From Thermoplasmata archaeon (GTDB lineage Archaea > Thermoplasmatota > Thermoplasmata > GCA-020350865): 64,000 nucleotides of DNA. The stretch is taken from contig CP070751.1 of assembly GCA_020348445.1 (NCBI GenBank), positions 5,049,187-5,113,186 on the forward strand. Direction: 5' to 3'. The translations under genes were made by a program, and so were the position numbers. Of this stretch, positions 35,858 to 45,000 are shown in pieces. Below the pieces are notes generated by a model. The model saw nothing but the letters and a program-made list of their open reading frames with translations. It was not told where the DNA came from and ran no database searches. Position 1 is the stretch's first letter. Every line of letters starts with the position of its first letter.

Positions 35858-36733
35858 ATGGCAATTAAAAAGAAAATCGTCCTTTTGGGCGATAGCGCTG
35901 TCGGCAAGACCAGTCTCATCCGAAGATACGTTTTCAACCAGTTCAAAGACTCCTACATCGCCACAATAGGAACCAAGATAACAAGAAAAGAGCTAAAAAT
36001 CCAAAGACCTCACCATTCTGTGGACCTCACCTTCGTGATATGGGATGTAATCGGTAGAGAAGGCTACCATGGCTTGCATGCCAGGACCTTTGCCGGAATA
36101 TCCGGTGCCATTCTGGTTGCTGACTTGACACGGAAGGAAACCTTAGAGAACCTGGAGCGATATTGGATTCCTCTTCTTCTCAAAGTCGTGGATAATGTCC
36201 CTTTAATTTTTGCTTGTAACAAATCCGATTTGGTAGGTGAGTACGAGTTTGAGCCAGAGGACATTACCAAGATGGCAGAAAGATACAACGGACGCATTGC
36301 ACGCATCCTCCCAAAAGGACTGTCTATCTCATATTCCACAAGTGCTAAGACAGGGAGCAATGTGGAACACACATTCGAAAGCCTTGGACACCTTCTGGTT
36401 TCCAGCTTCGATCTACAGGACCCCGTAAAGGAGCTTTACCAGAACGTGATTGCAATGGGCATTCACAGATCATCTGATAAGACAACGCCTATAGGAGCCC
36501 TTGATTCAATTATAATCGATTTCTGCGAGGGTTTTAAGGATTCCAGGATATCCATGATGATCCTGCGCCAGGAAATCGCAAGATCGGGTCTTGACATCAA
36601 CAATCCCACCAAAGCGGGAATTCTTACTGTGGTGGAATACCTAGCTGAAGCAGAGAACGAATTCAAGGATGAGAAGGAAGTTATTGATAACATGGAAAGA
36701 AGACTACAATGGGCTCAGGGTATAATTGAATGA
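35858..36733 (+). CDS. Rab/Ras-like small GTPase with C-terminal helical extension, copy 3
   Basis: A 291-residue GTPase, the last gene of the three-gene operon, 1 nt after the second STAND ATPase. The boxes are GDSAVGKT (G1), ATIGTK (switch I), WDVIGREGYH (G3; the Gln position is Arg as in both paralogues), NKSD (G4) and TSAKTG (G5). The extension keeps DSIIIDFCEGFKDSRISMM. There is no lipid anchor site. Being translated with two roadblock-containing ATPases makes it their likely partner, by analogy with MglA/MglB; that is inference from domain logic and gene order. Confidence 0.92.
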   Translation: MAIKKKIVLLGDSAVGKTSLIRRYVFNQFKDSYIATIGTKITRKELKIQRPHHSVDLTFVIWDVIGREGYHGLHARTFAGISGAILVADLTRKETLENLERYWIPLLLKVVDNVPLIFACNKSDLVGEYEFEPEDITKMAERYNGRIARILPKGLSISYSTSAKTGSNVEHTFESLGHLLVSSFDLQDPVKELYQNVIAMGIHRSSDKTTPIGALDSIIIDFCEGFKDSRISMMILRQEIARSGLDINNPTKAGILTVVEYLAEAENEFKDEKEVIDNMERRLQWAQGIIE

Positions 36734-36806
36734 ATCAGAAATGAGAATTTCGTGTGGATCTTTGCGGAGTTCATTCTGACTTTTTATCGTGGAATTTTTC
36801 GTAAAC

Positions 36807-36826
36807 CTGGGGTACATGTGGTCACA
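36807..36826. promoter_or_regulatory. Half-conserved operator upstream of the ribbon-helix-helix gene
   Basis: ACATGTGGTCACA (36814-36826) matches the right arm and centre of the operators at 26393, 28081 and 37218; the left arm is degraded (CTGGGGT). An AATAATTATAAG stretch follows at once, as the TATA region does at the other sites. It suggests autoregulation with weaker binding. Confidence 0.55.
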
Positions 36827-36936
36827 AATAATTATAAGAGTGCGGCACCAATTGATGGTTGTAAGAGAAATATTCTCGTTAATTTAGGTTCACATTATTA
36901 CCACCTTATAGAATTGGCGGTTTCGGAGAAGAACGA

Positions 36937-37128
36937 ATGACCCTAAAAGAGAGAAAGATAAAAACCCTTAAGATCAGGATCGAAACAGAGCTTCTGGAGC
37001 GTATCAAAGAGGAAGCTCAGAAACAGGATACAGATTTATCCACCTATGTAAGGTGGTGTCTTAGGACAGGGTTGTATCTGGAGGATCTGAGCCAATTTCT
37101 TCAATCGAGAATCGATGAGAACAGGTGA
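36937..37128 (+). CDS. Ribbon-helix-helix (CopG/MetJ-like) regulator
   Basis: A 63-residue protein: a basic strand KTLKIRIETELLERIKEEAQK, then the two helices with DTDLSTYVRWCLRTGLYLED. This is the standard CopG/Arc-type ribbon-helix-helix layout, in which dimers insert an antiparallel beta-sheet into the major groove of short palindromes. The gene lies between a half-operator (36807) and a full operator (37218), next to a NosD-like gene that carries that operator. It is therefore the best candidate to bind the CCACATGTGG sites of this region. No partner toxin gene is adjacent, so it is not evidently an antitoxin. Confidence 0.88.
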   Translation: MTLKERKIKTLKIRIETELLERIKEEAQKQDTDLSTYVRWCLRTGLYLEDLSQFLQSRIDENR

Positions 37129-37217
37129 AGGTTATTTGATTATAATTGTACCCTCTATAAGAATTTATAAGTTTTAATCGAGGCAATTTGGAAATTAAGG
37201 AAACTCTTTTTTTTAGC

Positions 37218-37237
37218 TGTGGCCACATGTGGGCACA
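37218..37237. promoter_or_regulatory. Palindromic operator and TATA box upstream of the second NosD-like gene
   Basis: TGTGGCCACATGTGGGCACA is an inverted repeat with one mismatch, followed 5 nt later by GATTATATATAATTA, a clear TATA box. A further half-site, GTGGCCACAAGG, lies at about 37265-37276, downstream of the TATA box. This site has drifted from the two others in arm bases but keeps the core CCACATGTGG. Confidence 0.75.
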
Positions 37238-37324
37238 GGAGATTATATATAATTATCGGATGGCGTGGCCACAAGGGTTTATTTCAGTTTATTTCAATTC
37301 ATTTTTCAGATGGAGGAAAAGACT

Positions 37325-37411
37325 TTGGAAAACAAAATAAAAAGTCAGAGCGTTTTTCTGAAGTTTGGATATAGCCCCTTATTCTCAGAGGGAGGAGGTG
37401 ATTCGAAATGA
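37325..37411 (+). CDS. Upstream leader ORF overlapping the second NosD-like gene
   Basis: A 28-codon frame from TTG, after TGGAGGAAAAG, ending in a TGA that overlaps the ATG of the NosD-like gene (ATGA at 37408). The peptide contains SVFLKFGYSPLFSEGGGDSK and does not match the 15-residue leaders elsewhere. What is kept is the layout: ribosome site, short ORF, then the main ribosome site GGAGGAGGTGAT inside the ORF. Coding is uncertain. Confidence 0.4.
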   Translation: MENKIKSQSVFLKFGYSPLFSEGGGDSK

Positions 37412-38709
37412 GAAAAGCCGTAGCATATTTGATAGTGTTTGCCTTGGCTGCAATGGTATTGGCCACAGTTCCTATGTCCACTTCTGCTGGGTATGTTGGG
37501 GATGTTACGATCCTTAAGAATGGAAAAGTGGATCCGGCAAATGCGCCTATTTACGTTTCAGGATCCATATATACAATGACGGATGATATCACAGGGACCA
37601 TAACCATCGAAAAGTCCGGAATCACACTGGATGGTGCAGGTTTCACAGTAGGAGGTTCGGGAACAGGCAATGGAATATATCTTGAAGATGTGAACGGAGT
37701 AACCCTCATGAACCTGAATATCCATGGATTTTTGGATGGAATCATGATGATATCTTCCAACCACAATACAATAAAACAAAATACAGTGTCGCAATGTGTT
37801 GATGATTGTATTGATCTGAAAGGCAGCGATGGCAACACTATCAAAGAAAACATGATAACAAACAGTGGCCAAGTTAATATTGGCGATACCACCGATGAAT
37901 TATATGCAAATGGTATATTCCTTGAAGATTGTGATGATAACACCATAAAGGAAAATACAGTTTCCTATATCATAGATGACGCAATCTATCTGATATATTC
38001 AAGCGATAACACGGTAAAAACGAACATAGTTACAGATAGTACCTGGGGTATTGTCGCAGAAATGTCAAGCCATAACAATATAATAAAGGAAAACACAGTT
38101 ACAGATATGAGCTCAAATAGCATTGTCGTAGCCCTTAATTGTTTTAACAACAATATATGCCATAATGTAGTCTCCAATGCTGTATGGGGTGGTATTGCGG
38201 TAGCTAGCAATGCCAACAACAATATGGTAAAGGAGAACACCCTTTACAACACGAGAATTGGTGTTATGGTTTTCATGTCCAGTGGAAATTGCATTTGGGC
38301 CAATTCGGTTTCTGGTTGTATTTGGGAGGGAATCCGACTGCAATTTTCAAACGGAAACACGATTAAGGGAAACACATTGGAGCACAACTATCGAGGTATC
38401 CTGCTTATCAGGAATCCAGCAGGTGGAAGTAACCTTATAAAAGAGAATTCTATAAGGGAAAATGATGTTGGGATGATCCTCAGTTATAATTCATACGACA
38501 ATGTTGTTTACCACAACAATTTTGTGGCAAATGGAAACCAAGCAATTGACAATGGCATAGGAAATTGTTGGGACAATGGCGCTGAGGGCAACTACTGGAG
38601 CGATTATTCAGGGATGGATATGGATGATGACGGAATTGGGGATACCCCTTACTATATCAATGGTGTGGCAGGTTCCGCAGATAATTATCCATTAATGAAT
38701 CCTTGGTAG
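37408..38709 (+). CDS. Secreted NosD-like parallel beta-helix protein, copy 2
   Basis: A 433-residue paralogue of the protein at 28204. It has a similar signal peptide (VAYLIVFALAAMVLATVPMSTSA), the entry GDVTILKNGKVDPANAPIYVSG, and a longer beta-helix with I-ENTVS turns. The C-terminus is NYWSDYSGMDMDDDGIGDTPYY. All coils keep the Asn ladder at turn positions. No membrane helix. The region after its stop, leading to the GNAT gene, also matches that after copy 1, where the GNAT gene is broken. The two loci are therefore one duplicated block. Confidence 0.9.
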   Translation: MRKAVAYLIVFALAAMVLATVPMSTSAGYVGDVTILKNGKVDPANAPIYVSGSIYTMTDDITGTITIEKSGITLDGAGFTVGGSGTGNGIYLEDVNGVTLMNLNIHGFLDGIMMISSNHNTIKQNTVSQCVDDCIDLKGSDGNTIKENMITNSGQVNIGDTTDELYANGIFLEDCDDNTIKENTVSYIIDDAIYLIYSSDNTVKTNIVTDSTWGIVAEMSSHNNIIKENTVTDMSSNSIVVALNCFNNNICHNVVSNAVWGGIAVASNANNNMVKENTLYNTRIGVMVFMSSGNCIWANSVSGCIWEGIRLQFSNGNTIKGNTLEHNYRGILLIRNPAGGSNLIKENSIRENDVGMILSYNSYDNVVYHNNFVANGNQAIDNGIGNCWDNGAEGNYWSDYSGMDMDDDGIGDTPYYINGVAGSADNYPLMNPW

Positions 38710-38852
38710 TGGCAGATAAATCATCAAGCTTAAATGCGAAACTCAAACCTTCTTCCTTATTTTTATAATTTTTATCTTCGTATTTTATATATCCTTCTTT
38801 TAACAATAAAAATTAAGTTAAATGATTCAGTTTCGGGAATGGAGATAAGATC

Positions 38853-39641
38853 ATGGAAATAGTGGACCTTTCAGAGGAACACGAACAATTGTACTTCCTC
38901 TGCCTCGAAGATTGGTCAGATGAAATCAAAGAAGCAGGAGAACACAAAAAGCTCTGGTACAACAGAATGAAGGACAAGGGTCTTCGGGTAAAGCTCGCCA
39001 CGGACGACAAGGGTGAGATCGGAGGGATGATACAATACCTACCCATCGAGGAATCCTTTGTTGAAGGCAAGGACCTTCTTTTTATAAACTGCATATGGGT
39101 GCACGGATACAAACAGGGAAGGGGGAACTTCCAGAAGAAGGGAATGGGCAAGGCTCTAATAAAAGCAGCCGAAGAAGATGCTAAAGAGCAAGGTGCCAAG
39201 GGAATCGTGGCCTGGGGTGTTTCCCTGCCTTTCTGGATGAAGGCCTCGTGGTTCAAAAAACAAGGGTACGAAAGAGTGGACAAGATGGACATCTCGATTC
39301 TTCTATGGAAACCTTTTTCTAATGATGCTGAGCCTCCAAAGTGGATCAAGGTAAAGAAAAAACCCAAGAAACTCCCTGGCAAGGTGACTGTGTATGGCTT
39401 CATAAATGGATGGTGCCCTGCACAGAATTTGGTATTTGAAAGGGCAAAGCGGGCAGCCTCCGAATTTCCAGACAAGGTGGAATTCATTAGGATAGACACC
39501 TCAAACAGAGATGTCTTTTTGGCCTGGGGAATGGTTGATGCACTGTTCATTGACGACGTCCAGATAACAACTGGTCCGCCTCCGTCCTACAAGAAGATAA
39601 GAAAAATAATCAAGAAAAAGGTGAAGAGACTAAAGAAATAA
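38853..39641 (+). CDS. GNAT acetyltransferase with YoaP-like thioredoxin-fold C-domain
   Basis: A 262-residue protein. The N-terminal GNAT fold has GEIGGMIQYLPIE (strand 4) and the acetyl-CoA loop RGNFQKKGMGKALIKAA (motif A with KGMGKAL), then helix AEEDAKEQGAKGIVAWG. The C-terminal 100 residues (GKVTVYGFINGWCPAQNLVFERAKRAASEFPDKVEFIRIDT) match the YoaP-like domain, a thioredoxin-like unit with a single Cys in GWCPAQN. Such GNAT-YoaP proteins are widespread but of unknown substrate. It closes the duplicated block whose other copy is the remnant at 29587. Convergent with hdrA. Confidence 0.88.
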   Translation: MEIVDLSEEHEQLYFLCLEDWSDEIKEAGEHKKLWYNRMKDKGLRVKLATDDKGEIGGMIQYLPIEESFVEGKDLLFINCIWVHGYKQGRGNFQKKGMGKALIKAAEEDAKEQGAKGIVAWGVSLPFWMKASWFKKQGYERVDKMDISILLWKPFSNDAEPPKWIKVKKKPKKLPGKVTVYGFINGWCPAQNLVFERAKRAASEFPDKVEFIRIDTSNRDVFLAWGMVDALFIDDVQITTGPPPSYKKIRKIIKKKVKRLKK

Positions 39642-39666
39642 ATATGATGCTAAAATAATGTGATCA

Positions 39667-42021
39667 TTATTTGGATACGTCCTTCACTTTTGCCCTATTC
39701 TCCTTTTCCACCCTCCCAATCTTCTTAATCTTCTTTACGAACATATCGATCATCTTGGGCATGACCTTGAACGTGGGAAGCAACATGGGCATGAACTGCA
39801 GCCTGTCCTTTTCTATCCCCAGTTCCTCCATCTTACTCCCGTACTCTTCGAGTCTCTTTTCAATTACCTCAGAAAGCTCCCCCCCTTCCTCATCAGACAA
39901 CAATATACCATCTGCGCCTTTTGAAAATGCGAACATAATATGTGCAATACTTATTCGTGCCGCAGAAGGCACCCTGATTATACGAATCTCGGGTGAATAG
40001 GACATCCTGGCCGTACCTGTAGAGTCTGCAGCCGTGTACGAGAGCCTGTCACCAAAGAATCCAAGTATCACTGGCTCTTTTTCTTCCTCCTTGTCCGCTA
40101 GAATGCCAGATATCTCGGCTAAAATCTGGGAATCTTTGTAATGATGCATGTCCAATGCATTATCATCGCATTCAGGAATACAGGCACCGCAGCCTGTGCA
40201 TGCAAAGGAGTCAAGAATGATCTCGGGCTCTATTGATATTGCAGAAACAGGGCATACAGGTACACATTTTCCGCATTTGGTACAGTTCTCTGGGATGATA
40301 AAGGCCTTTATCGGGTCCATCACCATCATGCCGTCACCAATAAACTCAATTGCCTTGGCTGCTGCACTGTTTGCATCTGTTACACATTCATGAATATCCT
40401 TGGGACCCAAAGCGCAGCCTGCAGAAAATATACCCACATGATGCGTGCTAACTGGATCCAGCTTGGGATGTTTTTCTGCAATAAAACCATCAGGACCAAG
40501 GGGGATTTTCAGAATCTTTGCCAAATTTTCGCTGTCCTTGGCAGGAAGTAAGGCAGGGCACAGAACCACCATATCAAATTCATTGTCAAAAATCTCACCT
40601 GCTGCCACATCCTCAGCCCGAACCACAAGGCCATTTTCTGAGGGGACAACCTCTGCACCTCGACTTTTTACAAAATTTACCTTGTACTCATCCTGGGCCC
40701 TCAAGTAGAACTCCTCGCAACCCCTGGTAGAAGCGCGGATATCAAGGTAGTACACCCATACTTCCATGTATCTAAAATATTCCCGTAATTGAACAGAGTG
40801 CTTGATTGCATATGTACAACCTACCTTGCAACAGTGGGCAACTCCCTTATTCACATCCCTTGAGCCAACACAAAGAAGATAACCGATCTTCTTCACCCTT
40901 TTTCCATCACTCAACCTCTTCAGCACCTTTCCCTCTGCCGCTTCATTGATAAACAATCTCTCCATTTGCATGGCAGATATGACATCTGGATGCTCAAAAT
41001 TGTACTCGGCTAGAGACATGGAATCAAATAGCTCAAATCCTGTGGCTGTGATAATTACCCCCACATCCAGCTCCAGTATCTTTTGCTCATCCTCTAAATT
41101 CACAGCAGCAACAGGGCATGCATCCACACAAGCTCCACACTCAGTACAGTTTTCAAAGTCTATGACATAAGAGGGCGGGACAGCCTGGGGAAATGGTTTG
41201 TAAATCGCTTTTCTCTGATACAGACCCTCATCAAACTCATGCACTACCTCAACAGGACATCCTTCAGAGCATTCACCGCAACACAGGCAAAGCTCTGTAT
41301 CCACACCCCTTGGTTTTTGGGTTATCTTGACGTTAAAATTACCTGGTGAACCTTCAACCCCTACAACCTCTGAACAAGTGAGTAGGGTGATATTTGGTTG
41401 AATGCTTAAGTCCGCCATTTTCGGAGCCAGGATGCAAGGCGAGCAGTCAAGTGTGGGATAGGTTTTACTGAGCTGTGCCATGTGACCACCTATTGAGGGA
41501 TTTCTTTCCAATAAAGTCACATGGTATCCGCTTTGGGCAAGCTGCAATGAAGAGGTAATACCGGCGATCCCACCGCCTATTACCAGCACATTCTTATTGA
41601 TATCCACTTTCTTGGATTCCAATGCTTCCAACTCCCTTGCCCGAAGAACTCCTGCGCGAACCAGATCAAGTGCTTTTTGCGTACCCAGTTGTTTGTCATC
41701 GTGAATCCATGAGCACTGCTCCCTTAGATTCACTTGAACAACAAGATACGGATTTAGACCTGCCTCCTCTGCAACATTCTTAAAAAGAATCTCGTGCATA
41801 TGTGGGGAGCATGCAGAAACAACCATCCCATCAAGCTCTTTTTCCTTGATTGCATTTTTTATTGACTCCAGATTCAGCTTAGAGCAAGTGAACTGTGTAA
41901 CTTCAACAAATGCAACACCCTCGATATTTTTCACTTTTTCTCCAAGTGATTCCACATCCACGGTTTTTGAGATGTTGCCACCGCAGCCGCATATGAACAC
42001 ACCTATTTTTTTTTCCGGCAT
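39667..42021 (-). CDS. hdrA: HdrA-like iron-sulfur flavoprotein with degenerate MvhD domain
   Basis: A 784-residue HdrA. It has the N-terminal CGCGG motif (11-15), an FAD-binding GGGIAG (149-154) with LLERNPSIGGHM, the HdrA-type TLDCSPCILAPKM (191-202), and four ferredoxin [4Fe-4S] motifs: CLCCGECSEGCP (245-256), CTECGACVDACP (292-303), CTKCGKCVPVCP and CTGCGACIPEC. HdrA holds the bifurcating flavin of heterodisulfide reductase complexes. The last 120 residues match MvhD, the [2Fe-2S] electron entry subunit, but every conserved Cys is replaced (RVPSAARI for RV-CSGR; LSDEEGGEL for GCHPGDCHY). No hdrB or hdrC is in the window. GGAAGGGATAAT precedes the start; it is 22 nt downstream of the GlyA-GcvT fusion. 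Confidence 0.92.
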   Translation of the reverse strand: MPEKKIGVFICGCGGNISKTVDVESLGEKVKNIEGVAFVEVTQFTCSKLNLESIKNAIKEKELDGMVVSACSPHMHEILFKNVAEEAGLNPYLVVQVNLREQCSWIHDDKQLGTQKALDLVRAGVLRARELEALESKKVDINKNVLVIGGGIAGITSSLQLAQSGYHVTLLERNPSIGGHMAQLSKTYPTLDCSPCILAPKMADLSIQPNITLLTCSEVVGVEGSPGNFNVKITQKPRGVDTELCLCCGECSEGCPVEVVHEFDEGLYQRKAIYKPFPQAVPPSYVIDFENCTECGACVDACPVAAVNLEDEQKILELDVGVIITATGFELFDSMSLAEYNFEHPDVISAMQMERLFINEAAEGKVLKRLSDGKRVKKIGYLLCVGSRDVNKGVAHCCKVGCTYAIKHSVQLREYFRYMEVWVYYLDIRASTRGCEEFYLRAQDEYKVNFVKSRGAEVVPSENGLVVRAEDVAAGEIFDNEFDMVVLCPALLPAKDSENLAKILKIPLGPDGFIAEKHPKLDPVSTHHVGIFSAGCALGPKDIHECVTDANSAAAKAIEFIGDGMMVMDPIKAFIIPENCTKCGKCVPVCPVSAISIEPEIILDSFACTGCGACIPECDDNALDMHHYKDSQILAEISGILADKEEEKEPVILGFFGDRLSYTAADSTGTARMSYSPEIRIIRVPSAARISIAHIMFAFSKGADGILLSDEEGGELSEVIEKRLEEYGSKMEELGIEKDRLQFMPMLLPTFKVMPKMIDMFVKKIKKIGRVEKENRAKVKDVSK

Positions 42022-42043
42022 ATTATCCCTTCCTGGGAAATAT

Positions 42044-45000
42044 TCACACCTTACTAGGGGTATCTTGAGGCTCCATTTCCATCATAAATCTTGGTAATAT
42101 CTCGGCGACCTCGTAATCCTTGCCTTTCTCCATTTTTCCTTCGACATCCTTTGCTTTTTCAGGCGAAATAAGAGAGATATTTATCCTTCCTCCTTCCTCT
42201 GAATATTTCTTGTCTATTATGGCCAATCCATGTTGTAGGCCCTCCACAAGAACGCAGCTTGTCACTGTCCCAATTTCCTTTTCCTCCAAATTGTATACAG
42301 GGTAGCCTGGTCTTATTGCACGGATGCCCCGAGATTCCATCCTGTACCTTACAATTGATCTATTCCACCCAAGGAACCTTGAAAACTGTCCTTCCCTGCC
42401 TATGAAAAAAGGCTTGTGAAACTTCACAAAGGAGCCGTACCCTGCTTCAATGGGGTCTATGTCATGATCCCCGGCAAGCTCATGACCGTACAACGGAAAT
42501 CCTGCCTCAGTTCTTGTTGAATCCCTTGCTCCGAGACCACAGGGCTTGATTCCAAAAGGCTCGCCTTTTTCCAAAAGAAGATTCCAAATATTCGGGGCAT
42601 CGTCTGGATGAAGATAAAGCTCAAATCCGATCTCTTCACCCGTGTAACCAGTTCTTGAAATCATAACATCAATTCCTTGTAGCTTTGCAAAAATAAATTC
42701 CAATTTTTTTAGCCTGGCCAATTCTAAGCCCGTGGAATCATCAGCACATTCTTGAAGGATTTTTAGGGAATTGGGACCCTGGAGGCTGAGGTCGATTTTT
42801 CTATCGGGTCCACAGGATTCGTCCTTTAAATCACGAATAGTTAAAGAACCCTCGATCTCTATCTCTGGATTGTTATTATCAATCATATATTGTTTTGTAG
42901 CTACAGCCTCAAGCCAGGCCTTGATCTTGTCCATGTTCACAGCATTTACCACCATCATGTATTTCTCATAATCCAGACGATAGATAAAGACATCATCAAG
43001 GACATTACCCCCAGGATCAAGAATATATGAATAATGGGACTGTCCAGGTCTTAGCCAGGGAACGTAGTTAGTCGTCACAAAATCCAAAAACCGAGTGGCG
43101 TGCTCCCCCGAAAATTCCAAAATACCCATATGGGAGACATCGAACAATCCAGCTGTTTCCCTGACTGCCTCATGCTCATCACTTGTCTTGGTGTACCAAA
43201 GCGGCATTTCCCAGCCAGCGAAGGACGCCATCTTCTTTGTAAGTTTTATATGTTCATCATTTAGGCAACTTTTTTTAAGGGATTTTTCTTCAGGAACATA
43301 ATCGTATTTCTTTTTAATGGAGTCTTTCTTTTGTATTCCTTTTACTATCTGTTTTTGGCCAACAAAGTACGACTTGTTCAAATCAAAGAATGATTCATGG
43401 TTCTGATAAAGGGTAATCCCATCTGATTTCTGCATTTCATCAAGATTTGGCAGCCCTGATTCTTTTTGTATTCTTTGCCTAGCATTTAATCCAGCGGCTT
43501 TGATTCCCAAAGCCTTCCCAGTAAGTAATATTTTATCCCAGATTTTTTGTACACTGGATGGGGAAATAAACATATCATATCCTAAAAAGTCTCCATGAGA
43601 CTCGCATGAGACTAATATATCGACATCATCTATCTTTCCCTTTGAAAAGTATGAAGGTTCAAGAGACCCCACCTCAGGAACCAACTTAGTCATTATCTCT
43701 TTAGCCATCGGGCCTATCAGAGCCAAGGCAGTCATTTGATTCTTATCTTCCACCTCCTTCAAGTCCCTAACCACGCAGGGACCCTCCACCTTCATAAAAA
43801 CGTCATCATCAAAAAGGACGTAACCATCTGAAAGAGCGCGTAACCAGGTTTTGATCCTCTCACAACTTGCTGAGCTTGTTACAAGAATGCACCTGCTTCT
43901 TTCCTTTCTATCATGCTCCATCCTGAGAATATGAACATCACCCATGGGCTTAGAATCCTTATACAGGAAGAAACCCCAGGCTCCCATGCCAGGTGGAAGG
44001 CTGCCTACATCCTTTGTTACAGTCTGCTGCAAAAAGGGCATCACCCGATCTGTATCTCCAGATATCTCGAGAATCCCCAGATCCCACATGTCAAATAAAG
44101 CAGCACCCTCCTTTGCTGCCAAAAATTCAGATTCAGAATCTCCATAATGTATGGGAACAACAGGACCACTTGTATCCTCAAACTTCCCATTTAACAACTC
44201 ATGTTGAGCTTTCAGAGGAGTATCCTTGGCTTTCATCTCATCAATTGAGTAATAATGGGGATACCCACTTGACAAACTCACCTTATCCCTGGCAAGGCTC
44301 TTTTCCAGCTCTGCAACCTCGGCTTTAATCTCTTCCATTAGATCGAAATCGATTTTTCCACGGCCAGTTTCTCTCACACCGCCAAGATAATAAAATGGAT
44401 GTATGTTGGTTAAAACCTTGTGAACCAGATATGCTATCTTCTCCATCTCCTTTTTACCCATACCTCTTTGGGTTGCCCATGTGGTTCCAAGTCTTATTGC
44501 AGAGGGATGCACAGGATTTTCATCACCTACAATGGCGTTCTTGTTGCACGTAAGACCGCACAGATCAAGTATCCTGGATACGGCCTCACCACTCATCTGA
44601 TAACCTGTCTTAGATTTTATGCCCTTTAGGTCAATTAAAACCATATGAGTATTTGTGCCCCCGTAGGCAAGTTTAAGACCCAGGGCTTCAAGGGACTTGC
44701 CAAGATGCTCTGCATTCTTAACTATTTGTTTGGATAGCTCCTTGAACTCTTGCGTCTGCGCTATCTTGAAACAAACGGCCTTAGCAGCTATATTGCAGAT
44801 GTGTGGCCCCCCCTGCTCACCTGGAAACACGGCAGTTTCAATTAACCTTGCCTTTTCCTCGTCAGTTGTTATAATCACAGCACCTCTTGGACCGCACATG
44901 GTCTTGTGGGTTGTAAATGCCGCAATGTCGGCGATTCCCACGGGATTGGAAACAACGCATGCAGAAACCAAGCCTGCAGTATGTGCAATATCAGCATGCA

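Noticed and set aside
36752..36940. ORF of 62 codons before the ribbon-helix-helix gene
   Set aside because: It covers the half-operator and TATA region and has no recognisable protein motif or ribosome site.
36937..37128. Antitoxin of a toxin-antitoxin pair
   Set aside because: The ribbon-helix-helix protein has no adjacent small toxin gene; its neighbours are a GTPase and a NosD-like protein.
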